In this document: positions 22,101 to 29,700 of the stretch, piece by piece
How positions within the stretch are numbered: position 1 is the stretch's first letter
Layout: the number at the start of each line of letters is the position of its first letter
From: Euborellia annulipes
Taxonomy: Eukaryota > Arthropoda > Insecta > Dermaptera > Anisolabididae
Length of the DNA: 64,000 bases
Direction of reading: 5' to 3'
NCBI GenBank assembly: GCA_023213315.1
Contig: JAKCPI010005101.1
Span: forward strand, 1-64,000
Program-made: the position numbers and the translations under genes
Notes under the pieces: generated by a model
What the model saw: only the letters and a program-made list of their open reading frames with translations
Databases searched by the model: none
Told to the model about the DNA's origin: nothing

Positions 22101-24186
22101 GCGTTTGGATTTTTTAAAATGGTTTTGTCTATAATAAATGTATTTTTTTTTTCGTTATCAGATATTTTGGAATAAAAAGAAAACTACCAAAGATAGATAT
22201 AGACAACCTTATGTCATTAGAAAGAGAATTAAATTTCACGTCCCATGGCATCAAAAAAAAGTAGTATGTTCCATTTGAAAAAATAAAGTTATCCATGTTT
22301 GAAATTTTCCAAATTGGCATAGCCATATCTCCCAACATAAGAATAATTCCGGGCTACCCATCTGGCCCACATTAGTACATTTCATGATTAGTAAGATCAC
22401 AAAAGAACAGCCCCCTAGTTATTATGGTTCGCGAGATATTCAATTTTTTTTCAGACAGTAGTTTTTTCACAAAAACCCGATTTGCGGCTAAACGGTTTGG
22501 TTTGGAATACATTGCATGACATAAAGTCATACTAAAATTGGCCGTAGAATCAAAATATGCAATAATATACAGGGCGTTCCATTTAAAAAAACATAACTTT
22601 GATATGGGTCACCCTGTATAAAAAGTGCAATTGGAACAAAAATATTTTTAATTTGTAGCCCTAAAGGCCCCACATTATGTGCGATCAACAATTTTTAAAA
22701 ATGTCCGTTAATAAGCCCACAATCTTCCGTCCACGCACTAATGGCCCACCCGGTATAGGCAAGAAAAAATAAAATAATCAAATAGGAGAAGAATGAATGA
22801 GCTAGCAGCTAGTTATATTTAAATAAACCAGGGCCGACGTTTCGGTCACATATGGGACCATCTTCAGGGCCAGGTTAATGTCTGAAAATATATATAATCC
22901 TCGCCAAGTTATATTGGGCATACACTTTTCAGTCATTAACCTGGCCTTTAAGATGGTCCCATATGTGACCGAAACGTCGGCCCTGGTTTATTAATAAATT
23001 GAAATATAACTAGCTGCTAGCTTTTCATTCTTCTTCTATTTGATTATCAACACTCAGCTATGAGTCATTCCACGTCAAAACGATACACTTTTTAACCTCA
23101 CCATCTCAGATTTGTATGAAATTTGGGTCATAGGTAGAGTCAATAGAGACTAAGAAAAAGCCCCAATTTCAACTTGATATCTCAACTCGTTTAAAAGATA
23201 TGGCGTGTTAAAGTTATCAAAAATGGCAAAAAATCGACCTAACCACATCTATTTAAATTGCTCTAAAATCACTTAGAGATGAGATAGAGAGATGAATGAG
23301 GGGTGTCATTTTACAGCTTTTTAGAAGCCCTTTCCATTGATATACAACACACCTGGGGCGGTAATAAAAAATTTTTTTTTATTTCAAAATCAAAAATTTT
23401 AAGTAATTTTTCTCAAAAAAGTACCCCTTCGAAAATTTTGAAAAAATTCTAAAATAATCCTTGTTTAAAGGATTAAAGATAAAACTAAGTTTCATCATGG
23501 GATCATAATGGGATCATAGAGAAAAATTAATTTAAAAAAACCCTTGCGTTAGATTTTTGTCATAATTGTGGGAAATTACACAGGCTAACAGTGATTTTGG
23601 TACCGGGGGTATTTTGAGCTGATCTCTGAGTATATGCGACGTCCTTTTTCCAAAAATGCCGTCAGTTTTGCTCGAATAGCTCTAGTTTTAGAGATATAGA
23701 GAATATAACGTTTTAATTGAAATTCTGCTCTAAAGCGGCTCTCATTTTGAGATTTCTACATTTTTTTATGGTGTTTTCTCTTAAAAATATACAGGTAGCT
23801 AAGATACATAAAAATCTAAAGATTCAGCCCAATTGGAGGTGATTTACTGGTGCAAAACACGGCTAAAAGAGTAAAAAAATCCAAGTTGAGATATCGAGTT
23901 GAAATTGGGGCTTTTTCTTAGTCTCTATTGACTCTACCTATGACCCAAATTTCATAGAAATCTGAGATGGTGAGGTTAAAAAGTGTATCGATTTGACGTG
24001 GAATGACTCCTATAAATACCTCCTTCAAATTAAAGAAATAATTTACTTACAGCAATTAATTTGATTATTAACGGGGCAAATTTTATAATTGAAATCGCTT
24101 ATTATATTCAAAGTGTACGTGTAACTATTCGCATACGAATTCGTTACTAATAACAAAAGTAGAGAGCAAACAGAAAGCACGAACAT
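2215..24186 (-). CDS. Secreted 5'-nucleotidase-family protein, probable pseudoenzyme
   Basis: Nine exons, in transcription order: 24051-24186, 18605-18792, 16225-16419, 14464-14585, 13520-13597, 12331-12522, 10037-10312, 2778-2948, 2215-2630, giving about 590 aa, close to the 570-580 aa of animal ecto-5'-nucleotidases. The start MFVLSVCSLLLLLVTNSYA is a signal peptide. Family landmarks follow in order: TLNIISDFN where active enzymes have a T-I-L-H-T-N-D-x-H block; CVGGLSNLLRY for CxGGxARL; LWLGAGGFFDTE for LLLDAGDQFQGT; GKWILAVK...NVGKI; CNLGASLADA for SNLGNLIADA; GITIGG; EETFLTNCDFLNLI for the TYxVATNDFLA block. The Asp/His/Asn metal ligands and the NGGGIR substrate loop are not preserved (D to G, H to N), so hydrolysis is unlikely; this is inference. 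A Thr-rich mucin-like segment, partly encoded by a GTT/AAC microsatellite, precedes the C-terminal 40 aa. No clear GPI signal was seen. Exon phases agree everywhere except 4/5 (see findings). It lies downstream of FAF1 on the same strand. Its introns hold most of the repeats listed between 2.9 and 24 kb. Confidence 0.82.
3250..3345. repeat. Degenerate copy of AATCTGGTGTGAC element
   Basis: Contains AATCTGGTGTGACTGCTCGC followed by CAGCACACAA and TATCGGTAATTTAAAG, matching the left half of the 92-bp TIR element found intact at 9292-9383 and 12591-12683. The right TIR is missing. Confidence 0.5.
3986..4020 (-). ncRNA. Hammerhead ribozyme motif, left arm
   Basis: Minus strand: GGC stem I, CTGATGA, stem II GTCC-TTT-GGAC, GAAA, palindromic helix III ATCGAT, cleavage base A, then GCC closing stem I. 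All invariant core bases are present. The three-base-pair self-complementary helix III has no loop, as in hammerheads that are thought to act as dimers. Confidence 0.7.
4095..5390 (-). mobile_element. 5'-truncated non-LTR retrotransposon (RT C-terminal half)
   Basis: On the minus strand, fragments include ANELQQMIAILEKYTSKNK...LEVNVEKTKIMV (5215-5400) and the post-RT region with WGIWRRSELNSVGKMYDLYT, MCGWKCPKEWERVHAKSVK and RWPKICLRESIRG (4706-5122), then a Cys-rich tail at 4230-4560. It is the same family as the element at 10798-12233. The 3' end carries a (TTTA)n tail at 4096-4128 on the plus strand. Frameshifts make it non-functional. Confidence 0.8.
5408..5442 (+). ncRNA. Hammerhead ribozyme motif, right arm
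   Basis: Exact mirror of the motif at 3986-4020: GGC, CTGATGA, stem II GTCC/GGAC, GAAA, ATCGAT, A, GCC. A short AATAAA lies just downstream (about 5448), as in most other copies. Confidence 0.7.
6604..7772. mobile_element. TIR element with CAGGGATGGGC ends
   Basis: CAGGGATGGGC at 6604 and GCCCATCCCTG ending at 7772 form the termini. Inside are runs of a degenerate AATTGGTATCTTGTATTTCG repeat in both orientations. A second element (7227-7559) is nested in the middle. No transposase reading frame. Confidence 0.6.
7227..7559. mobile_element. Nested MITE with AGAGCCCTGCACGGG ends
   Basis: AGAGCCCTGCACGGGCC at the left and CCCGTGCAGGGCTCT at the right form inverted termini. The interior is rich in GGCCCG/CCCGCC words. 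No coding capacity. Confidence 0.65.
8640..9060. repeat. Member of a dispersed repeat containing GACATGAATCCAATACTTTC
   Basis: The words ATGTCGAGATTTTGATGGATC, CAAAAATTCGATGTCGAG and CGACATGGTCTGTCTGT are shared with segments at 20930-21170, 50470-50790 and 58795-58960, often next to an AGTACTAGTACTTTACTGATG block also seen at 20380-20420, 27340-27530 and 28430-28760. There is a CA/GT microsatellite at about 8880-8895. No coding content. Confidence 0.55.
9292..9383. mobile_element. MITE, AAAAATCTGGTGTG family
   Basis: A 92-bp unit with inverted ends AAAAATCTGGTGTGA / TCACACCAGATTTTT and an inner stem (AGAACACAACTTTCGATTAC against its complement), so nearly the whole unit folds back on itself. 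Further copies lie at 12591, 16926, 31231 and elsewhere. Confidence 0.7.
10382..10735. repeat. Truncated copy of the AGGGGGTTCAGGAGC element
   Basis: Shares the internal block GCATTTGGTTGATTTTCATT...GGCTGTTAGACTAGCCTGCC...AAGATTATTGGGACAGATTG with fuller copies at 14844-15437, 32724-33855 and 60942-61562, but lacks both ends. Confidence 0.65.
10798..12233 (+). mobile_element. 5'-truncated LINE (non-LTR retrotransposon) with target-site duplication
   Basis: The frame at 10870-12114 reads MRQGCPLSPTLFSVYIDDLE, then LKFADDVAILADDEEGLKEM (the FADD catalytic motif), the thumb and a linker, and ends in a Cys/His cluster CRGCGGEKEIYDHCREC. A single in-frame TGA lies at 11725-11727. The copy is flanked by the 14-bp duplication ATTAAATATGTACA (10784-10797 and 12234-12247). 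It lacks the endonuclease and most of the fingers, so it cannot move by itself. It sits in the intron between the third- and fourth-last coding exons of the nucleotidase-like gene, opposite to its direction. Confidence 0.88.
12260..12282. repeat. Homopolymer C tract
   Basis: An uninterrupted run of about 23 C. Similar runs occur at 19978-19994 and, as G, at 55584-55602. These are places where read errors are likely. Confidence 0.9.
12591..12683. mobile_element. MITE, AAAAATCTGGTGTG family
   Basis: AAAAATCTGGTGTGACCAC at the left and CTCACACCAGATTTTTTG at the right, about 93 bp, same fold-back layout as the copy at 9292. Confidence 0.7.
12895..13145. repeat. Fold-back repeat with GTGAAGTTAGTAGC arms
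   Basis: The left part (CACACGTGAAGTTAGTAGCA, twice in tandem, then CAACATATACATTCATCCCC) is mirrored right of about 13030 (GAATGAATGTATATGTTGC, TTGCATATAAAATGCTACTA, ACTTCACG). Related fragments occur at 3440-3490, 8500-8600 and 9840-9930. Flanking AGAATAAGTAGT and GTTGTACAG words belong to the repeat also seen at 1312 and 6430. Confidence 0.6.
13797..14308. repeat. Fold-back repeat with GTGTGTGAACACGATTGC arms
   Basis: About 150-nt arms (13797-13945 and 14157-14308) are inverted copies (AAAACCAAAGCAGCTAGAT, TACGTCACTTGGAAGTAGTA), with CA/GT microsatellites at the outer ends. The interior of about 210 bp is AT-rich and non-coding. Confidence 0.65.
14844..15437. mobile_element. TIR element with AAGGGGGYTCRGGAG ends
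   Basis: The left end AAGGGGGCTCGGGAGTGAAG and right end CGCTCCTGAACCCCCTT form short TIRs around a 594-bp non-coding interior. At least four other copies or fragments lie in the window (10382, 32724, 33470 inverted, 60942), which makes it one of the most abundant families here. Confidence 0.75.
15560..15870 (+). mobile_element. LINE C-terminal remnant
   Basis: Broken frames read LKTLYCSLVRSQLEFAPLIW, ERVQRVFLRYLFYRRVGLPS, YDSLLNLFEMECLTGRRRRD and AIYRNFCDLLG, the typical post-RT region of CR1/jockey-type non-LTR elements. Frameshifts and a stop are present. No 3' tail was found before the degenerate hammerhead at 16090. Confidence 0.7.
16090..16128 (+). ncRNA. Degenerate hammerhead motif (solo)
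   Basis: ATGAAGA, stem II GGTCG/CGACC with loop CATAGT, then GAAATGTC. C3 of the core is A, and the helix-III ACGT has become ATGT, consistent with CpG decay. It is the same subfamily as 54089/54237 (downstream GCTGTGGGTTT shared) and probably inactive. Confidence 0.55.
16926..17116. mobile_element. Two tandem MITEs, AAAAATCTGGTGTG family
   Basis: Two adjacent copies share the boundary at about 17012-17020; the first lacks a clean right TIR and the second ends GGTCACACCAGATTTTTTG. Both keep the inner stem GAGAAAGTT(G)TGTGCTGTGC. Confidence 0.6.
17720..18120. mobile_element. TTAA-flanked MITE with GGTGCGCGTCTCG ends
   Basis: TTAA (17720-17723) then GGTGCGCGTCTCGAAAA on the left; CCGAGACGCGCACC then TTAA (18117-18120) on the right. 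TTAA duplication is the hallmark of piggyBac-type transposition. It contains CGGCAAGAGATGGCGTTAG, shared with the copy at 31536. The insertion lies inside another inverted repeat (17640-17720 against 18170-18300). Confidence 0.7.
18938..20150. mobile_element. MITE interrupted by a 1.1-kb palindrome
   Basis: AAAAATCTGGTGTGACTT at 18938 and GGTCACACCAAATTTTG ending about 20148 are the two ends of the MITE family seen at 9292. Between them about 18965-20090 is a palindrome: TTCCTTCAGATTCTTAAGTA, TTGGATCCAAGGGGGGGATG and GAAGCGCTTACAAGAAAG all recur in inverse orientation, with the centre near 19530. No coding capacity. Confidence 0.65.
20427..20838. mobile_element. TTCGG-rich TIR element
   Basis: Starts TAGGAACCGACCGAATATTC and ends TTTCGGTCGGACCCTAC, with GGTTTCGGTTTCGG iterations in both halves and an A-rich centre. 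The left TIR has diverged (GGAACC for GGGTCC). Confidence 0.5.
21185..22757. mobile_element. Large fold-back element, ACCGGGTGGGCCATTAG ends
   Basis: Two arms of about 750 nt (21185-21935 and 22010-22757) are almost perfect inverted copies (ends ACCGGGTGGGCCATTAGTGC / its complement; ACAGGGTGACCCATATCAAAG inside). Only about 75 nt separates them. Flanked by TAT/ATA. No transposase frame. This is the longest near-perfect palindrome in the window. Confidence 0.85.
22831..22871 (-). ncRNA. Hammerhead ribozyme motif
   Basis: Minus strand: GGCC, CTGAAGA, stem II GGTC...GACC, GAAA, CGTC, GGCC. Stem I pairs GGCC/GGCC, helix III is the palindrome ACGT with cleavage base C. The core is intact. Confidence 0.75.
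22943..22983 (+). ncRNA. Hammerhead motif with damaged core
   Basis: Mirror of the motif at 22831, but the core reads CCTTTAAGA instead of CCCTGAAGA, losing G5, so this arm should not cleave. The GAAACGTCGGCC half is intact. Confidence 0.6.
23062..24010. mobile_element. TIR element with GAGTCATTCCACGTC ends
   Basis: About 125-nt inverted termini (GAGTCATTCCACGTCAAAAC ... TGGGGCTTTTTC region) enclose roughly 700 bp of AT-rich non-coding DNA. The right end stands 41 bp from the first coding exon's donor of the nucleotidase-like gene. Confidence 0.7.
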
Positions 24187-24428
24187 TGTTAAAACGAACA
24201 AATTCTAATGAGAGATTATGCAAAAAATTGTTCATTTTTAACTGGAGATAACAACAACAAAAAAAATAAAATAATTTTGATTCCTATCTTTAAAACAAAT
24301 ATTTATCTTAATACTTGAAAGTTTTTATAAATCTCAGCCTTAATGAGAAGTGGTGTGACTGGTCGCACTTTCTCTTACCTTTGCTAATTGTTTGGTGTGT
24401 TCTGTTTTTTCTTTCTTTCTAAACATTA

Positions 24429-25075
24429 AGCCCGGTCCAGACGCTACGTTTTGCACAACCTTTTAAGTCTGCGCGGTCTTAAGACAGAGTGAAAACGTTG
24501 TAATTTTGAGTGTCCAGACGGTGCAGTCATATTTGTATTTTTTGCTCAGTCTTGTGCGATATCGTCATGGGGGAGGTTCTCCTGTGGTCAATTTTTGCAT
24601 GCTCTCTCGTTAGAAAAAAAAGATTAGAACATCTTAGAAGAACCGGGCGTTCGAAGTGGTCGCGTAAGTGGCTTTTAAAAAAGCGGGACTTTTCCCACAT
24701 TACATTGTTGCCTCCCTGTTACTATACTCCTTCGATTTAACACGCCAAATACATGGGAAACTTTCATAAAGTGCAATAAAATCAGTTAAAAACTCTCTAG
24801 AACATTGCCGAAAGTCAGCCATCTTGGAGTGATTAGGGAAAACTGAGGAACAAAACGATTCGGAACATGGAGCAAGCGTCCACATGCACCGACTTGTCCG
24901 CACAGGTCATGGATTTCAAAGCTAATTTGCTCAGTTATCGCTGCAACTGTACCGTCTTCCCGCCTGGCTCAAAACTGCGCAAATTTCCTGTCCACACGCA
25001 ACGTTTTAACTGCAACGTGTTGAACTGCGCAGACAAAAGGTTGTGCAAAACGGAGCGTCTGGACCGGGCTTAAGG
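24429..25075. mobile_element. TTAA-flanked element with GCCCGGTCCAGACGC ends
   Basis: TTAAGCCCGGTCCAGACGCT on the left and AGCGTCTGGACCGGGCTTAA on the right, with an inner inverted block (TTTGCACAACCTTTT / AAAAGGTTGTGCAAAA). TTAA at both ends suggests piggyBac-type mobilisation. It lies just upstream of the nucleotidase-like start and could carry regulatory DNA; no evidence either way. Confidence 0.65.
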
Positions 25076-25206
25076 TGACCAACTGAACTCACTTACTGCT
25101 CAGCTACACAAGTTTTGTACTCTTTTTTCGCAAACCGTACTCTTTTCAAATCCTGTACTCTGAAAGTACTCATTTGTACTCATTCGAAGAGTAAATTTAT
25201 ATTTAA

Positions 25207-25573
25207 ATGAAGAAAAATTGAAGAAATGGAACGATGAGAAAATAGAACTTGACAAAAGATGGTTAGAAATCTTTCGGCATTTAAGAGTAGAACATATCCC
25301 ACATGAAAATTTAAAAGTTTTAATAGAAATTTCCTTATGTTGTCCAGGTACTAATGCTGCTGTTGAAAGGGTAGTTTCACTAGGGAATGATTATTGGAGC
25401 AGTGAGAAGTCGCAACTTTCTGTAAAAACATTATCTGCCGTCTTAAAAGTCAAATTTAATATGCAAAATGAAAGTTGTTCGGATGTGGCTACATTATTTG
25501 ACGAACATCCTCATTTAGCAAAAAAAAAAATCCACTCCTATGAAATACTTGCAAAGTATACTCTTTTTGAACA
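25207..25573 (+). pseudogene. hAT transposase C-terminal remnant
   Basis: An open frame starting at 25218 reads PHENLKVLIEISLCCPGTNA, AVERVVSLGNDYWSSEKSQL, SVKTLSAVLKVKFN and AKKKIHSYEILAKY. This is the hAT dimerisation domain (P-G-T-N-A-x-x-E-R-x-F/V-S motif). The rest of the transposase, including the catalytic residues, is absent, so it is a dead fragment. Confidence 0.8.
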
Positions 25574-25679
25574 AAAAATAGTTGGTCACCTTATAAACAT
25601 CTATTTTTTTCATCAGACTCAGGAATTCGAGAAATGGTACAAAATTGTTCAAGTAATTTTTTGTTCATGGTGAACAGGA

Positions 25680-26798
25680 ATAGGAGCATGAAAATTTTAC
25701 AAAAATGTCGCGGATTTTTATGAAACAGGTACTCGACAAATTGAGAAATTGTCACCTGTCATTAAATAGGGCCCAGATGTAATCGGGTTTAGTAATAGAT
25801 TTTGCACCACCTGTCAGATTCCACTTTTCGGGCCATATAAATTCTAAAATTAATTTTCTATATGTTTAGTTCATTATCAGAAACCTAAAAAAAACAAAAG
25901 TAAACTGATATTAATTAATTAAAGAAAATAATAAATGTACTTACAAATGAAATGACAGTTCTAGGTTAGGTTACCATATTTAATTTTTGAATTTCATCTT
26001 TTAATTATTTTATTAACATTTTGATTATATTATTCACTAAATAAAAAGAAAACAACATCGTCAATGCTCTAAAACATTAAAAAATGTGAAATATAAGCTT
26101 TTATCGAGTTTTTTCTTTTTTCAGCGAGTTGGTTGCTCCGACATCCCATGCTGAAGAAGGAACTCTTGAGTGAGCTTTGCGAGTTCCTCTTCAAACTAGG
26201 ACATCCTCCCTAGCATAGAAGAGGTTGGAAAATTAAAAAAAAAAATAAATAAAAGTGTGCAGTGAAAATGTTTTAATTTCCAAGATTAAATATATACAAT
26301 ATTTTATTTTATTATTTGCTTATTCATCATCATCATCATCTTCATGTTTTATAATTCCCATTTTACTTGTTTGTTTTTTTTAATTAAATTAGTATTAGAG
26401 AAATTTCTTAAATCTTAAATTCTATCTACAAGAAGAGAATTCGAATGCAAATAAATATTACCCTCCCATTGTTGTAGAAGATATATTATATATGGTATGG
26501 TATATATACACAAGTTACAAAATGGAAGGAAGAAAAAAAAAATTATATATAGTTATAAATACTTTTTTGTCTTTAGAAGAAAAAGACCAGACAGTGAATG
26601 TTTTGTAATCATCATGTAAAATAAAATTTATAATTATTATCATCATTATTATTATAATTTGTGTTTGATGAGTATCTCGTAATAAATCTGTACAATTTTT
26701 AAGCTCAAAAATTAATGACTTAAAAGCACAATTAATTAAATTTGATCAAAAATTATATGATTGTATTAAAATAATAATAATAATAAAAAAAAAAGAAA
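25680..26798. other. Spacer and FAF1 3' UTR
   Basis: AT-rich DNA downstream of the FAF1 stop codon. TTTATT words (AATAAA on the minus strand) occur near 26304. A hairpin (GAAGGAACTC...GAGTTCCTCTTC) lies at 26153-26196. Microsatellite-like CATCATCAT and ATAATAATA stretches are present. No convincing exon. Confidence 0.4.
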
Positions 26799-29700
26799 TT
26801 ATCGTTCTTCTAATATTACTGTTTCTTGTGGACATAATTTTAAATCTTGGAGTGTGGCGTTTGGATCCAAAGTAGTCAGCTGCAAAGGAGAAAGAAAAAA
26901 CAAATTGGTTAGAAGAAATCTCTTATTTTTTATCTAGCCTAGGTTGGCGAAACTTTAAATGAAATATTATTGCTAATTTCATTATTGTTATTGTCTATTG
27001 TTGAAATAAACATGATTTTTATTAATTGTTGTGTTTTCTAAAACTGTCCGTATTTCTATTTACATGTTTGTTTGGATAATCTTGAAATCAAAACGAGTTC
27101 GTAACATTTTATTGTATTTCCGAACATGTGCGTATTTCGGGTCGTAGAAGAGAACCCCCCAAATAAAAGCGCGAGAGACAACAAAATGAACCTATTATGG
27201 GCAGAACTATTGTTTTATTTTCTTTATTCTAACAAACCGTTAGAGGTGGTCCGCCAGCCCAAGATAAAAAAAAAAATAACGTTGTTAGAATGAACGGCCG
27301 CACAGGAGTCGGGAAATGAATTTTAAAAATCTGAAATACTACATCAGTAAAGTGTACTTCAAACGATTTCCACGAAAAATTTCACTGATATACTTTTTAA
27401 AGAGCATCTAAAAAATAATTGATTTTTGAATTTTAAACAATTTTGCTGGAGCGAATTTTGAGGAAAAAGTACATCATCAGTAATTTTTGGCGGATTTTGT
27501 TCAAAAGCTTATTTTGAGTGTTGGAACTTAAGGGGCCATCCATAAGATAAAATGCAACTCACATCACGACGAGGCCAACTTGAAATCACTTTGAATTCAC
27601 TTGGAGGATAGCCTTTGGCGAGCAGGTAATTGAGCAGAACCTGAAAAGGACAAAAACATTCCATTCATCAGTAGGTGATGTCGAATAGTTTGAAATAAAA
27701 ATCAGGATAAGATACCTGTAGAGTTTGTGAGGATCGAAAACGCCTATCCAGAGATTCTCCTTGGGGTAAACGAAACCGAATTCGTGTAATTGCCCCTTCC
27801 CCGATATCTGGTTCTGGTGGCAAATCTGATTCGACTTTCCGCCTGAGTGCCTCGCGCGCCTCTTCCTCTACACGGCGTTTTTGTTCAGCGTCGGCCTGAG
27901 CCTCCGCTTCACGTTTTCGTGCTTCCTCTTTAGCTCTATCCGCTTGTAATGACTCTTGATACGCTTCATCCTGTTCTCTTTTGACTAATTCACGAGCCTC
28001 ACGTTCAGATTCCTCGCGAATTTCTGTCTGTCGTTGGTCGGCGTACACTTCAGCAGCGTGCATTAAACTTGAAAGAAGTTCACTTACTCCGACGTTACCT
28101 TTAAAAAAGAAAAATTCATTGACTAAGAAGAGAATTTGCAAAATTTCTAACTTTTACATACTAGTCTTATAAAAATTATCCAAAAGGAAATAACTATTTT
28201 GGATTTAATAAACAAATTCTTAAAAAAAGATTAAACATCAATATTTTTCGAGATCTATAAATTTGACTAACATGTTAATATTCAATATACAGTATATTAT
28301 AATTATTATATAGATCAGCGGTTTCCAACTCGTGGGCCGCGGCGGAGGAAAGAAAAAATTATATATATTTATATAAAATTATAGTTCCAAGATGACCGAG
28401 CTGGAGCTCGGTGGTTTTTTCTTTTGATAAATTTGAAAAAAACTAAAAAGTATTATACCTCAGTAAAGTAATAGTACTCGAAGTATCCCAAGGACGAAAT
28501 CTAGCTTAATTTCTTATTGGTACTTAAAATTTCAAATATATCAAAGCGAATTTTTGGTAAAGAAAATTTTGAGAAAAGTGGAAAAAAACTAAAAAAGTAC
28601 ACCGGTAAAGTACTAGTACTACTCAAAATTTCCCAAAGATGAGACCTAGTATAATTTGTTTTCTTTACAGGAAGAAGTATATATTTGAAAGAAATCATTC
28701 ATGCCAATTTCAAGAAAATTGTAAAAAACTAAAAAAAAAGTACATCAGTACATTGAGTAAGAAGAGAAAGAAAAAACTTACCGTGTACTACAGTAAAGAT
28801 CTCAGTGTTTGACCGAAGGCGCATTATAATAATAAGGGCAGGCATTCGATCTACTTCAATATTACGAATTGTCATGGCAGCTACCGAGCCTAGGGAACGT
28901 GTAACCGATGTGAGCAGTCTAAAAAAAATACATTTTTTTAACTTAATTCAAGTTGAATAGGATGTTTATTAAAATATAATAAATTTTATGATTTGATTAC
29001 ACTAGTCGACAAGGTTTTCTTCACAAGAAATCTGATTAGTGAACCTAGTGCATTATTTCATTCTGAATTCAGATATGTAGTTAGAATTTTTCCATCAGGC
29101 ACAGTTTTAGAGATATAGAGCAAAATAGATTTTGATAGAAAATGTGCTCTAAAACGGCTTTTATTTAAAATGTTCAAATTATTTTTAACGCGAGCACCCC
29201 GTCAAATTATGCAGATAGTTAGAATACATATAAATTTCAAGTTTCATCCCAATCGGAGGCCATTTAGACGTGCCTCAAACGGCTTAAAGTTTAGAAAAAT
29301 CGAAATTTTCAAGATTTTTTTGCTTTGGTCACCCCTAATACAATTTTAGATATCCCTGAATGCAAAAAACATATATGTACGATATTCTATAGTTCTTTGG
29401 CTTTCTAAAAATCGTTCATTCATAAAAATCTGCTAATTATTAACGAAATTATGAACAAAAACGTCAGCAAAGAAAAAACACAAGTACTCTCACTGGTCGA
29501 AAAAAATGAACTTCAATTGAATTAAAAAGCGAACCCTATCCACGAGAAGCTAATGTAACCTCTCTGAACATAGTTTCCCGGGCACTAACTTTATTAAATA
29601 TTATTTAAAAAAAATATTTCTAGAATCTCATATCTTTCTTTATACTTGTAAAAGAAAAAGAAGTCCATTTTTTCGACTAGTGAGTGTACTGGTGTTTTTT

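Larger units (their letters stand above)
22774..23048. mobile_element. Palindromic hammerhead element
   Basis: Inverted arms (AATCAAATAGGAGAAGAAT, GCTAGCAGCTAGTTATATTT) carry divergent hammerhead motifs at 22831-22871 (minus) and 22943-22983 (plus). A short one-sided tail containing CAGCTATGA follows the right arm and runs into the next element. A target duplication could not be recognised because both sides are occupied by other elements. Confidence 0.65.

Noticed and set aside
26130..26215. Minus-strand frame FEEELAKLTQEFLLQHGMSE ending in a stop, as a possible last exon.
   Set aside because: It is preceded directly by an in-frame stop, the acceptor is weak, no partner exon of matching phase is seen, and the interval forms a hairpin. 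Too little support.
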